This document shows positions 6,018-15,087 of a stretch of 18,240 nt of DNA, one piece after another; position 1 is the stretch's first letter, and each line of letters starts with the position of its first letter. The position numbers and the translations under genes are program-made. Source of the DNA: Cytophagaceae bacterium (GTDB lineage: Bacteria; Bacteroidota; Bacteroidia; Cytophagales; Spirosomataceae); assembly GCA_947471105.1 (NCBI GenBank), contig CANIYB010000010.1, positions 1 through 18,240 of the forward strand, in the 5' to 3' direction. The notes below the pieces were generated by a model. The model ran no database searches, was not told the DNA's origin, and was given only the letters and a program-made list of their open reading frames with translations.

Positions 6018-8900
6018 ATGAAAAGAATTATTACTCAAGTCCTTCCCATTTTCTCGTTCATCTTCCTTCTTGGATTTGCTGCCATGGCACAGACTAAGGT
6101 TGCCGGAAATGTTCGTGATGCTGCTTCAAAAGAAGCGCTTATTGGGGTTAGTATCTCTGTTAAAGGGAAAGTTATTGGTACGATTTCAGATGTAAAAGGT
6201 AATTACTCCTTAAGCACAAGCACACCACTTCCTTTCACTTTATCTGTTTCTATGGTCGGTTATGAACGCCAAGAAATCGTTGTGTCATCAGCAAAATCAA
6301 ATTTAGACATCTCGTTAAAAGAGCAAGCGACTTTAGGTCAGGATGTTGTCGTATCAGCTTCTAGAATTCAAGAAAGTGTTCTAGAATCTCCAGTAACCAT
6401 TGAAAAAATGGACATTCGTTCGATTAGAGAGTCGGCTGCCCCTTCTTTTTATGATGCGTTAAGAAATTTAAAAGGAGTTGAAACAAGTACACAATCTGTT
6501 TCTTTTTCATCCATCAATATGCGTGGATTTAATAGCAATGGTAATACGCGTGTTGTTCAGTTAATTGACGGCATGGATAACCAAGCGCCAGGTTTGAACT
6601 TTGCGGTAGGTAATATCGTAGGTATTTCTGAATTAGATTTAGAAGGAGTTGAATTACTTCCAGGTGCATCATCTGCTTTATATGGTCCAAATGCTTTAAA
6701 TGGAATTATCTTAATGAGTTCGAAATCCCCTTTCTTGTACCAAGGCTTAAGTGCCCAAGTGAAAGTAGGAGCGATGAGTGCTTCAAATCGTCCTGAAGCG
6801 ACCACTCCTTATAGTGATATCGCGATTCGTTATGCGAAAGCCATCAATAATAAATGGGCTTACAAAATTAATTTTAATACGTTAAGCGCAGAAGATTGGC
6901 AGTCAACAGATTACCGTGATCAATCTTTATTGAATGGTACAACTTTAGGACCAGGGAGTCGTAGTGGAAACTTAGCCTATAATGGGGTTAGTATGTTTGG
7001 GGATGAAACCAACGTTGAGATGTTATCTTCTTTGACTCCATTATTAGGTGTTCCTTCACATCCATTAACTGCGGGAATTAATCAAATCTCAAAAGCAACG
7101 GGTGGTTTATTATCGCCAACGGCTATTTTAAATTACATCGTTCCGAAGGCTTATATTTCACGTGAAGGGTATAAGGAAAGTGATTTAGCCTCTTATGCGA
7201 ATCGCAATATGAAATTTAATGCAGCTTTGCATTATCGATTTAATGATAATGTGGAATTAATTTTACAAGGATCATATGGTTCTGGTACTACTTTATATAC
7301 AGGAGCTGATCGTTATTCGATCAAGAATTTCTCCATGGGACAATACAAGGCTGAGTTGAAAGGAAGTAATTTCTTCTTACGTGCTTACACAACCCAAGAG
7401 AATTCTGGTGATGCGTATGCCACAGGAACTTTGGGCCAATTAGTAAACGAGGTGGCAACGCCTAGTACTTCTTGGTATCCTAGTTATTTCGGTGCTTTCG
7501 CTTTAGGTGCTTTAACTAACTTTGGTACTGTTTTACAAACTACGCTAGCGCAAACAGGAAATCCTACAGCTGCGATTGGCAATGCCATTGCAACTACGCA
7601 GGCTAATTTTGCTAATTATCATGCCGCTGCTCGCTTAGCTGCTGATGGTGGAAGAAGATTAGTTCCGGGAACGGCAGGATTTAATGCAGCCGTAGAAGCG
7701 ATCAAAAATAAGGCACTTCCAGCGGGTGCGAAATTCACCGATAAGTCAGCTTTATATCACTATGAAGGAATGTATAACTTCACTGAGAAGTTAAACAAGA
7801 AATTAGAAATGATTGTGGGAGCTAGTTATCAAGTATACGCACTAAACTCTGAGGGTTCTTTGTTTGCCTTGAAAGCAGATGGATCTGAATTCTCTATCAA
7901 CGAATTTGGTGGATATATTCAAGTAGGTAAAAAGATGTTTGCGGATAAATTCAAATTAACGGGTTCAATGCGCTACGACAAAAACGAAAACTTTGAAGGA
8001 CAATTTAGTCCACGTTTGACTGGGGTTTTAACACAAGGACGTTCTAATTTCCGTGCTTCTTATCAAACAGGTTTCCGTATTCCAACGACACAAGATCAGT
8101 ATATCAACTTAAATACTCCATCAGCTCGTTTGCTAGGAGGTCTTCCAGTGGTTCAAGATCGTTATAAGTTATCGGGTAATTCATTTACCTTACAATCTGT
8201 GTTAGCTGGAAAGCCAGAGGTTTATACAGCTAAAGGTTGGAAGCCAGAGCAAGTTCAAACAGTTGAATTTGGTTATAAAGGATTTTTAAGTGATAAGTTA
8301 TTGGCCGATTTCTATATCTACCAATCGAACTTTACTAATTTCTCAGCAGGAATGGTGGTAGTTCAATTACCTTCTCAGCATAATGATGCAACGGTGGTAG
8401 GAAATAAAGTGTACTCTTTCCCTTCTAATGTTCAGAATGAAGTAGTTACCAACGGTTGGGGTTTAAGTTTAGATTACCAATTAGGATCTAACTGGGCTTT
8501 AGGAACAAACGTTTCATACAATGCAGTGAAGGATAATGGTGGTTTGGTTGATTATCAATTAGCCTTTAACACACCTAACTATCGCACAAACGTTACTTTA
8601 GGCAACCGTAACATCGGTGGTTCTGGTTGGGGATTCAGTACTGCTTGGAGATTCCAAGATCAATTTGTTTGGCAATCGTCGATTGTTAACCAAGTGGTTA
8701 ATCAATCCCAACAAAGTTTAATTCCTGCTTTCCATACATTAGATGCTCAGGTGAGTAAGAAATTATCTGCCATGAAGACTATTTTGAAAGTAGGGGGTTC
8801 TAATTTATTAGGTGCTGCTTATACAACAGGATGGGCTAACCCAACCGTTGGTAGCATTTACTACGTTTCTTTAACATTTGATCAGTTATTGAACAAGTAA
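6018..8900 (+). CDS. TonB-dependent outer-membrane receptor with CarboxypepD_reg-like domain
   Basis: A 960-aa outer-membrane transporter. Signal peptide at 1-24, predicted cleavage AMA-Q25. Residues 27-102 form the carboxypeptidase regulatory-like (beta-sandwich) domain with GNYSLSTSTP and SMVGYERQEI. VVVSASR (110-116) starts the plug (about 120-240), with SSINMRGFNSNG (164-175), LIDGMDNQAPG and the signature LPGASSALYGPNALNGII (214-231). The rest is the 22-strand barrel, including QTGFRIPTTQDQYINL and a C-terminal strand ending YYVSLTFDQLLNK. An alanine-rich stretch (about 493-570) looks like a long loop insertion. There is no SusD-like gene next door, so it is not a typical SusC/SusD polysaccharide pair; substrate (metal, vitamin, peptide or other) cannot be told. 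Codon use looks more biased than in its neighbours, suggesting high expression. It is monocistronic, ending in a strong terminator. Confidence 0.92.
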   Translation: MKRIITQVLPIFSFIFLLGFAAMAQTKVAGNVRDAASKEALIGVSISVKGKVIGTISDVKGNYSLSTSTPLPFTLSVSMVGYERQEIVVSSAKSNLDISLKEQATLGQDVVVSASRIQESVLESPVTIEKMDIRSIRESAAPSFYDALRNLKGVETSTQSVSFSSINMRGFNSNGNTRVVQLIDGMDNQAPGLNFAVGNIVGISELDLEGVELLPGASSALYGPNALNGIILMSSKSPFLYQGLSAQVKVGAMSASNRPEATTPYSDIAIRYAKAINNKWAYKINFNTLSAEDWQSTDYRDQSLLNGTTLGPGSRSGNLAYNGVSMFGDETNVEMLSSLTPLLGVPSHPLTAGINQISKATGGLLSPTAILNYIVPKAYISREGYKESDLASYANRNMKFNAALHYRFNDNVELILQGSYGSGTTLYTGADRYSIKNFSMGQYKAELKGSNFFLRAYTTQENSGDAYATGTLGQLVNEVATPSTSWYPSYFGAFALGALTNFGTVLQTTLAQTGNPTAAIGNAIATTQANFANYHAAARLAADGGRRLVPGTAGFNAAVEAIKNKALPAGAKFTDKSALYHYEGMYNFTEKLNKKLEMIVGASYQVYALNSEGSLFALKADGSEFSINEFGGYIQVGKKMFADKFKLTGSMRYDKNENFEGQFSPRLTGVLTQGRSNFRASYQTGFRIPTTQDQYINLNTPSARLLGGLPVVQDRYKLSGNSFTLQSVLAGKPEVYTAKGWKPEQVQTVEFGYKGFLSDKLLADFYIYQSNFTNFSAGMVVVQLPSQHNDATVVGNKVYSFPSNVQNEVVTNGWGLSLDYQLGSNWALGTNVSYNAVKDNGGLVDYQLAFNTPNYRTNVTLGNRNIGGSGWGFSTAWRFQDQFVWQSSIVNQVVNQSQQSLIPAFHTLDAQVSKKLSAMKTILKVGGSNLLGAAYTTGWANPTVGSIYYVSLTFDQLLNK

Positions 8901-8920
8901 GATTCATATAAAATTATCTT

Positions 8921-8953
8921 GAGGCTGTCCCTAAAAGGACAGCCTCTTTTTTT
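8921..8953 (+). terminator. Strong rho-independent terminator after the TonB-dependent receptor
   Basis: A perfect 10-bp stem, GAGGCTGTCC (8921-8930) with GGACAGCCTC (8937-8946), closes a 6-nt loop and is followed by seven T residues (8947-8953). It starts 20 nt after the stop codon. Confidence 0.95.
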
Positions 8954-8954
8954 G

Positions 8955-8962
8955 TACCTTTG
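8955..8962 (+). promoter_or_regulatory. -7 promoter element of uvrA
   Basis: TACCTTTG, exact to TAnnTTTG, begins 1 nt after the terminator T-run and 22 bp before the uvrA ATG at 8985, giving a leader of roughly 16 nt. The T-rich tract ending in TTTG just before it is a pattern often seen in Bacteroidota promoters; no well-placed -33 TTG is found because that position falls in the hairpin. Confidence 0.55.
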
Positions 8963-8984
8963 CGAATTATATCTGATTTTTCAT

Positions 8985-11813
8985 ATGCAGCAACCCAAAG
9001 ATTTAACCGGTTTTTCTCACATCGAGGTGTTGGGTGCGCGCGAACATAATTTAAAAAACATTGATGTATCCATTCCCCGCAACCAGCTAGTCGTTATTAC
9101 TGGAATTTCGGGCTCCGGAAAATCTTCGCTTGCCTTTGATACCATTTATGCAGAAGGCCAAAGACGCTACATGGAAAGTTTTTCTGCCTATGCCCGTTCA
9201 TTTTTAGGGAATATGGAACGTCCTGACGTGGACAAAATAAACGGGTTGTCTCCCGTAATATCCATTGAACAAAAGACAACTTCCAAGAATCCAAGGTCTA
9301 CCGTAGGAACCACCACAGAGATTTACGATTTTATGCGATTGCTTTTTGCTCGGGCCTCAGATGCTTTTTCCTATTTATCTGGCGAACGCATGGTCAAGCA
9401 GTCGGTGGATCAAATTATATCGACTTTAATGAGTCAATTCTCTTCCTCTAAAGTGTGGTTTTTAGCCCCTTTAGTGAAAGGTAGAAAGGGTCATTACCGA
9501 GAACTTTTTGTTCAAATAGCTAAATGGGGATATACCAAAGTTCGCGTGGACGGCGAAGTGATGGACTTAATTCCTAAAATGCAATTAGATCGTTTTAAGG
9601 TACATGATGTGGAGGTTGTCGTGGATAGACTTATCATTTCAGATACCGAAAGGCTTCGCATTTCACAATCATTGCAGACGGCCATGAACATAGGCAAAGG
9701 CCAAGTTTTTGTTCTAGATGAGTCGGGAAAATTACATTATTTCTCCCAAACCCTGATGGATCCCAAAACAGGTCTATCCTATGACGAACCGGCACCCAAT
9801 TCATTTTCGTTTAATAGCCCTTACGGCGCGTGTCCATGTTGCAATGGCTTGGGAGTTGTGGAAGAAATCACCGAAGAATCTGTCATTCCAGATCCATCTC
9901 TCAGCATTATCCGGGGAGCTATTGCGCCCATCGGGGAATATAGAGAGCTGTGGATTTTCAAACAATTAGAGGTTTTATTAAAACCTTATTCTGTCGGGTT
10001 GTCGACACCCATCGCCAAATTTCCAAGGGAAGCTGTGGAACTTATGTTGTATGGTACGGATGAACCTGTTCCCGTGCCTTCAAAAAAATATGTGGGTACC
10101 GAATGGAGTACGAAATACGATGGAATTATTAATTTTCTGAAGCGCCAACAAGACAACGGGTCTGAAAAAACGCAAGATTGGTTGAAGGATTTTTTAGAAA
10201 TTAAAATTTGTCCGGATTGTGATGGATTTAGATTGAAGAAGGAGTCCTTGCATTTTAAGATCGATGGGCGTCATATTGGCGAATTAGCCCAAATGGATGT
10301 CAGTGATTTGGCAGAGTGGTTTTCTAATTTGGAGGAAAGAATTTCAGACCGACAAAAACAAATTGCCACAGAGGTATTGAAAGAAATTAAAAAAAGAATT
10401 GGTTTTTTGACGCAAATAGGACTTACCTATTTAACGCTAGACCGACCGATGAAAAGTTTGTCTGGCGGCGAATCCCAACGCATTCGTTTGGCGACTCAAA
10501 TTGGAACGCAATTAGTCGGGGTACTTTACATTATGGATGAACCCTCCATAGGTTTGCATCAGCGCGATAATGAAAAGTTGATTTTAGCCTTGAAAGATTT
10601 GCGCGACTTAGGAAATTCAGTGCTCGTCGTCGAACACGACAAAGACATGATGTTAGAGTCCGATTATATATTGGATATTGGGCCTGGAGCGGGTAGACAC
10701 GGCGGCCATGTGGTTGGTTTTGGAAGTCCTTCGGAATTTTTAAAATTAGGTACGCCTACAGCCAAATACCTAAATGGAGCATTGAAAATTGTAGCGCCTG
10801 CGGTTCGTAGAACGGGGAACGGGAATTCCATTGTGCTTAAAGGGGCACACGGAAATAATTTAAAAAATGTAAGCGTTGAATTTCCTTTGGGTAAATTTAT
10901 TACGGTTACCGGTGTTTCTGGTTCAGGAAAATCGACTTTAATTCATGACACCTTGGTGTTAAAATTGAAACAGTTTTTTGATCGAACCAAACGTGAACCC
11001 TTGCCTTTTAAGTCCATCACGGGCTTGGAATTTATTGATAAAGTTATCGAGGTAGACCAATCGCCCATCGGCCGAACGCCTCGTTCAAACCCGGCTACTT
11101 ATACCAATATGTACACGGATATTAGGACTTTATATTGTGAATTACCTGAATCTAAAATCCGAGGCTATAAGGCGGGTCGATTTAGTTTCAATGTCAAAGG
11201 GGGTCGCTGCGAAGGTTGCGAAGGTGCAGGTAGAAAAAAAATAGAGATGGAGTTTTTACCCGATGTATTCGTTGAATGCGAAACATGTAAGGGAAAAAGG
11301 TTTAATCGCGAAACCTTGGAAGTTCGTTTCAAGGGGAAATCGATTTCAGATGTGCTCGATATGACGGTGGAACAAGCACTCGATTTTTTTGAACATCAAC
11401 CCCGTATTTTCCGTCGGGTACAAACTTTGGCTGAGGTAGGTTTAGGTTATATCACATTAGGCCAGCATGCAACTACCTTATCTGGAGGTGAGGCCCAAAG
11501 GGTTAAACTAGCGGAAGAATTATCAAAAAAAGATACGGGTAAAACGTTGTATGTCTTAGACGAACCCACCACTGGATTGCATTTTCAAGATGTAAAATTG
11601 CTACTTGACGTTTTACAAAAACTGGTGGATAAAGGCAATACCATTTTAGTGATTGAACATAATATGGATGTGATCAAAGTGTCGGATTATATTATAGATA
11701 TGGGGCCGGAAGGAGGGAACGCCGGGGGCCAATTGCTCATTTCGGGGACACCGGAGCAAGTGGCCAAAGCTAAAAATAGCCATACAGGTAGATTTTTGAA
11801 AAAAGAACTTTAG
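8985..11813 (+). CDS. uvrA: UvrABC nucleotide excision repair system, subunit A
   Basis: A 942-aa damage-recognition ATPase that, as a dimer with UvrB, locates bulky DNA lesions such as UV photoproducts. Two ABC modules are complete: Walker A motifs GISGSGKSS (40-48) and GVSGSGKST (about 643-651), signature motifs LSGGESQR (about 491) and LSGGEAQR (about 832), Walker B segments YIMDEPSIGLH and YVLDEPTTGLH. The zinc modules are visible as CPCCNGLG with CPDCDG in the first half and CEGCEGAG with CETCKGKRF in the second. The start is ATG 8985 (MQQPKDLTGF): a longer frame to TTG 8919 exists but would run through the terminator hairpin and the promoter element. Length agrees with the family (about 940). 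The family is often damage-inducible; no operator is recognised here. Confidence 0.97.
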   Translation: MQQPKDLTGFSHIEVLGAREHNLKNIDVSIPRNQLVVITGISGSGKSSLAFDTIYAEGQRRYMESFSAYARSFLGNMERPDVDKINGLSPVISIEQKTTSKNPRSTVGTTTEIYDFMRLLFARASDAFSYLSGERMVKQSVDQIISTLMSQFSSSKVWFLAPLVKGRKGHYRELFVQIAKWGYTKVRVDGEVMDLIPKMQLDRFKVHDVEVVVDRLIISDTERLRISQSLQTAMNIGKGQVFVLDESGKLHYFSQTLMDPKTGLSYDEPAPNSFSFNSPYGACPCCNGLGVVEEITEESVIPDPSLSIIRGAIAPIGEYRELWIFKQLEVLLKPYSVGLSTPIAKFPREAVELMLYGTDEPVPVPSKKYVGTEWSTKYDGIINFLKRQQDNGSEKTQDWLKDFLEIKICPDCDGFRLKKESLHFKIDGRHIGELAQMDVSDLAEWFSNLEERISDRQKQIATEVLKEIKKRIGFLTQIGLTYLTLDRPMKSLSGGESQRIRLATQIGTQLVGVLYIMDEPSIGLHQRDNEKLILALKDLRDLGNSVLVVEHDKDMMLESDYILDIGPGAGRHGGHVVGFGSPSEFLKLGTPTAKYLNGALKIVAPAVRRTGNGNSIVLKGAHGNNLKNVSVEFPLGKFITVTGVSGSGKSTLIHDTLVLKLKQFFDRTKREPLPFKSITGLEFIDKVIEVDQSPIGRTPRSNPATYTNMYTDIRTLYCELPESKIRGYKAGRFSFNVKGGRCEGCEGAGRKKIEMEFLPDVFVECETCKGKRFNRETLEVRFKGKSISDVLDMTVEQALDFFEHQPRIFRRVQTLAEVGLGYITLGQHATTLSGGEAQRVKLAEELSKKDTGKTLYVLDEPTTGLHFQDVKLLLDVLQKLVDKGNTILVIEHNMDVIKVSDYIIDMGPEGGNAGGQLLISGTPEQVAKAKNSHTGRFLKKEL

Positions 11814-11979
11814 TGTAGGGCTTAGAATGATTGGGCTTTCAGAGGTAATTTTTCTTACGATAAATATTTACCTTAAAATATGATCAATTTGATTTTTTTC
11901 TAGCTTAAATTTATTTAGTTTTCGGCTTGAAATTATTGCCTAAATGCTTTATCCCTTAGGGGCGTTTTTTGATTAATAA

Positions 11980-13302
11980 ATGGATATGACCTATTTTTTT
12001 CAATTTCTTTTTATCGCGTTGTTGGCTTCCATGAGTTATTTAATCGCGATGCGATTTAAAGGTATTATAGCTACGATTCGATTGTCACAGCCTATTCAAT
12101 TATCAGACCAGCCGGCCGAGCGCTGGAAGCGAGTTTTCCTACTAGCTTTCGGGCAAAAAAAGATGTTTCAAAAACCGTTTGTTGGCCTCATGCATTTCTT
12201 GATTTACATCGGTTTTGTTTTAATTAATGCAGAAATTCTGGAGATTATTTTGGATGGGATTTTAGGAACACATCGATTGTTTGCTCCATTTTTAGGATCA
12301 CTTTATCCTCTGCTTTTGAATTTTTTCGAGCTTTTAGCTGGCGGTGTTTTTATAGCATGTCTCGTATTTTTTGCGCGTCGGGGTATTTTCAAAGTCCAAC
12401 GGTTACAACCTGAAAAACATTCAGAATTAAAGGGATTTCCGATTCAAGATGCCTATACTATTTTAATAATTGAATGTGTGCTAATGGCCGCATTATGGAC
12501 GATGAATGCTGCGGATGCGATTTTGCAAAGTAGGGCTGTGGAGCATTATTACGAGGTAGGCTCGTTCATCGTTTCAAGAAATTTAATTCCATTTTTGAAC
12601 GCCTACAGTACAGAAACGTTGTATGTAATGGAACGAGTAGCTTGGTGGTTTCACATCGCTGGCATCTTGGGATTTGCCCTTTATGTAACCTATTCCAAGC
12701 ACTTGCATATCTTTTTTGCGTTCCCTGCCGCTTATTATTCTAGTTTAAAATCATCCGCTTATATTCCTAGTTTGTCAACGGTGACCCACGAAGTCAAATT
12801 GATGTTAGGCCAAAGTGTATCGGGTGAAGCTGCGCCAACTTCCTTGCGGTTTGGGGCCAAAGATGTCATGGATTTGAATTGGAAGAATTTATTAGACGCT
12901 TATAGTTGTACCGAATGTGGACGTTGTACAGATCAATGTCCAGCTAACCAAACAGGTAAATTATTGTCTCCTCGGAAAATAATGATGGACACGAGAGATC
13001 GACTGGAGGAAGTTGGCGTGATTTTATCAAAAAACAAAGGCGAATTTGTCGATGATGGTCAATCATTATTGGATAAAATTAGCGGGGAAGAATTACGTGC
13101 TTGTACGACTTGTCAAGCATGTGTGGAGGCCTGTCCGATGGAATTATCACCTCTAAATATTATTTTGGAATTGAGAAGGTACCAAATCATGGAAATGTCT
13201 GATGCTCCTGCGGCATGGAATTCTATGTTTTCAAATATTGAAACAAATCAAGCCCCATGGAAATTCAATCCTTCGGATCGAATGAATTGGACAAAATCAT
13301 AA
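11980..13302 (+). CDS. Membrane-anchored 4Fe-4S di-cluster subunit (NarI/HdrE-like N-terminus plus HdrC-like domain)
   Basis: A 440-aa electron-transfer subunit. About five hydrophobic segments (about 4-25, 69-90, 108-132, 160-178, 220-240) carry histidines that could ligate b-type heme (H72, H225, H241, H243), as in NarI or DsrM. The cytoplasmic C-terminal part has two ferredoxin motifs, CTECGRCTDQCP (C310, C313, C316, C320) and CTTCQACVEACP (C375, C378, C381, C385), each able to hold a [4Fe-4S] cluster. Architecture resembles DsrMK-, HdrDE- or GlpC-like systems that pass electrons between the quinone pool and a partner with CCG domains; that partner is encoded two genes downstream (14304-15086). 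Substrate or physiological donor is unknown. It heads a five-gene run with gaps of 1-3 nt. The 166-bp gap upstream contains no perfect TAnnTTTG element. Confidence 0.82.
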   Translation: MDMTYFFQFLFIALLASMSYLIAMRFKGIIATIRLSQPIQLSDQPAERWKRVFLLAFGQKKMFQKPFVGLMHFLIYIGFVLINAEILEIILDGILGTHRLFAPFLGSLYPLLLNFFELLAGGVFIACLVFFARRGIFKVQRLQPEKHSELKGFPIQDAYTILIIECVLMAALWTMNAADAILQSRAVEHYYEVGSFIVSRNLIPFLNAYSTETLYVMERVAWWFHIAGILGFALYVTYSKHLHIFFAFPAAYYSSLKSSAYIPSLSTVTHEVKLMLGQSVSGEAAPTSLRFGAKDVMDLNWKNLLDAYSCTECGRCTDQCPANQTGKLLSPRKIMMDTRDRLEEVGVILSKNKGEFVDDGQSLLDKISGEELRACTTCQACVEACPMELSPLNIILELRRYQIMEMSDAPAAWNSMFSNIETNQAPWKFNPSDRMNWTKS

Positions 13303-13305
13303 GCA

Positions 13306-14301
13306 ATGAAAAAAGTATTCATAGGACTCTTAGCCCTGATCGTCATTTATTTTGTAGGACCTAAACCAAATGCACCGGTGTTGAATGCAAGTCCAACTTG
13401 GACTCAAATCCCGGATTCGATGCGGCAAATTTCCGAGTTTATCCAGCAGAAGGAATTAGCCAATAAGGAGTTAAAGCCTGGTAATGAAGCAAAAATTATT
13501 TGGGCTGATTCCTTACATCCTCAAAAAACTAAATACGCTTTTTTATATGTACATGGCTTTTCAGCCTCGCAGATGGAAGGTGATCCGGTACACCGACAAG
13601 TTGCCGCAGCGTTCAACGGAAATTTAGTTTTAGCAAGAGTCGCAGGACATGGGGAAAAGACCTCAGATCACACCCTGGGAAATGTGACGGCTGATGATTA
13701 TTATGCGAGCGTTGAGAACTATTTGGCCATAGCAAAAAAACTGGGCCAAGAGGTAATTGTGATGGGAACATCTTTCGGTGGAGCGATGACGGTTTATTTA
13801 GCCTCAAAACACCCAGAAATTAAAGCCATTATTTTATATGGTCCATGCATTGAAGTGGCAGATCCAAGCGCATCAATTTTGGATAATCCTTGGGGGCTCC
13901 AATTAGCTCGACTGATAAAAGGGGGTGAATACAATGAAATACCAAGCAAAAATAAGGCGCATGATGCCTATTGGAATTTACATTATCGGTTTGAGGCTGT
14001 GGTAGAAATGCAAAATTTCTTGACACACACCATGAATAAAGAAGTTTTCAGCCAGGTAAAAATGCCTGTTTTATTGACCTATTATTACAAAGATGAGGCG
14101 CATCAAGATCAGGTAGTTTCGGTCAAAGCGATGCAAGAAATGTTTCCTGAGTTGGGAACATCTTCTGCGCTTAAGCAAGAAATTGCATTCCCAGAATCAG
14201 GCAATCATGTGATTACATCGCCTATTTTGGGGAATAAAACGGAGCTTCCGATGCAAGCCTCCGTTAAATTTTTAAAAGAAGTTGTCAAACTAACTAAATA
14301 A
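13306..14301 (+). CDS. Alpha/beta hydrolase with N-terminal membrane anchor
   Basis: A 331-aa serine hydrolase of the S33/lysophospholipase-like group. Residues 4-18 are hydrophobic (signal anchor or uncleaved signal), placing the enzyme outside the cytoplasm or on the membrane. The HGFSAS loop (83-88) would form the oxyanion hole, GTSFGG (154-159) gives nucleophile Ser156, D268 in QDQVV is the probable acid and H301 in ESGNH the base. LARVAGHGE (109-117) fits the region after strand 4. Substrate unknown. Notably it sits 3 nt after one Fe-S subunit and 2 nt before the other, so it is translated from the same message and may be functionally tied to them, or may just be an insertion in the operon. 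All catalytic residues are present, so it is expected to be active. Confidence 0.85.
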   Translation: MKKVFIGLLALIVIYFVGPKPNAPVLNASPTWTQIPDSMRQISEFIQQKELANKELKPGNEAKIIWADSLHPQKTKYAFLYVHGFSASQMEGDPVHRQVAAAFNGNLVLARVAGHGEKTSDHTLGNVTADDYYASVENYLAIAKKLGQEVIVMGTSFGGAMTVYLASKHPEIKAIILYGPCIEVADPSASILDNPWGLQLARLIKGGEYNEIPSKNKAHDAYWNLHYRFEAVVEMQNFLTHTMNKEVFSQVKMPVLLTYYYKDEAHQDQVVSVKAMQEMFPELGTSSALKQEIAFPESGNHVITSPILGNKTELPMQASVKFLKEVVKLTK

Positions 14302-14303
14302 TT

Positions 14304-15086
14304 ATGTCCGAGATGGTGTTAAATATTCGAACAATGGCTGATTATTTAGCTAAGGGTCAAATGCCAGAATATTTATTTTGGGTGGGTTGTGCAGGTTCTT
14401 TTGACGACCGGCAAAAAAAGGTGACGCGTGCTTTTTGTGAGATTTTACAAAAGGCTGAAATTTCATATGCCATTTTGGGGACGGAGGAATCTTGCACCGG
14501 AGATCCAGCTAGGAGAACGGGTAATGAATTTTTGTTTCAAATGCAGGCGATGACCAATATTGAGGTGCTCAATATGTACCAAGTGAAAAAGATTGTGACG
14601 GCCTGTCCACATTGTTTTAATACATTGAAAAACGAATATCCGAGTCTTGGGGGAACCTATGATGTCATTCACCATACGGAGTTATTGGCTCAACTGTTGA
14701 AAGAGGGTAAAATAGAAATCGAGGAGGAAAGGGAGGAAATCGCATTCCATGATTCTTGTTATTTGGGTCGAGGAAATGGGATTTATGAGGCGCCCCGAGA
14801 AATTATTTCTGAACTTCAAAAAGATTTAAAGGAGTTAAAAAGTTGCCGCACCAAGGGACTTTGTTGTGGTGCCGGTGGGGCCCAAGTTTTTAAGGAACCG
14901 GAACCAGGTGCCATGGACGTCCAAGTAAAACGGACGGAAGAGATTATTGAATCCGGAGTAAAAAAAGTTGCTATCGCGTGTCCTTTTTGCATGGTGATGA
15001 TTCAAGATGGTTTAAATAAAACAGGCCATGACAAAGATATCCAAGTAGTGGACTTGGCGGAGTTAGTCCAAAAAGCAATGAAATAA
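14304..15086 (+). CDS. CCG-domain Fe-S protein (HdrB/DsrK/LutA-like subunit)
   Basis: A 260-aa soluble protein with two CCG (cysteine-rich) domains, as in heterodisulfide reductase HdrB, DsrK, GlpC and LutA. The second domain is complete: C152, then C187-C188 (LCCGAGG), then C226-x-x-C229 (CPFC), the five cysteines that in HdrB hold a non-cubane [4Fe-4S] centre. The first domain has C29, C64, and CPHC (C101, C104), but the residue before C64 is Ser, so the CC pair is reduced to one Cys and a standard four-cysteine cluster is more likely. It probably docks on the membrane subunit at 11980-13302 and carries the active site for a thiol/disulfide or two-electron reaction; the substrate is not known. 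Gaps on both sides are 1-2 nt. Confidence 0.85.
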   Translation: MSEMVLNIRTMADYLAKGQMPEYLFWVGCAGSFDDRQKKVTRAFCEILQKAEISYAILGTEESCTGDPARRTGNEFLFQMQAMTNIEVLNMYQVKKIVTACPHCFNTLKNEYPSLGGTYDVIHHTELLAQLLKEGKIEIEEEREEIAFHDSCYLGRGNGIYEAPREIISELQKDLKELKSCRTKGLCCGAGGAQVFKEPEPGAMDVQVKRTEEIIESGVKKVAIACPFCMVMIQDGLNKTGHDKDIQVVDLAELVQKAMK

Positions 15087-15087
15087 G

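Noticed and set aside
6018..8900. SusC-type polysaccharide transporter
   Set aside because: No SusD gene follows; a terminator and uvrA come next. The general TonB-dependent receptor call is safer.
8919..8984. Extension of uvrA to an upstream TTG, adding 22 residues
   Set aside because: It spans the terminator hairpin and the TACCTTTG promoter element and does not look like a UvrA N-terminus.
11841..11876. AGGTAA/TTACCT inverted repeat after uvrA as a terminator
   Set aside because: Six base pairs with poor inner pairing and no T-run on either side.
11938..11970. Hairpin CCTAA/TTAGG followed by a T-run before the Fe-S operon, as a uvrA terminator or attenuator
   Set aside because: Only five base pairs with a 12-nt loop and four bases before the T-run; too weak to call.
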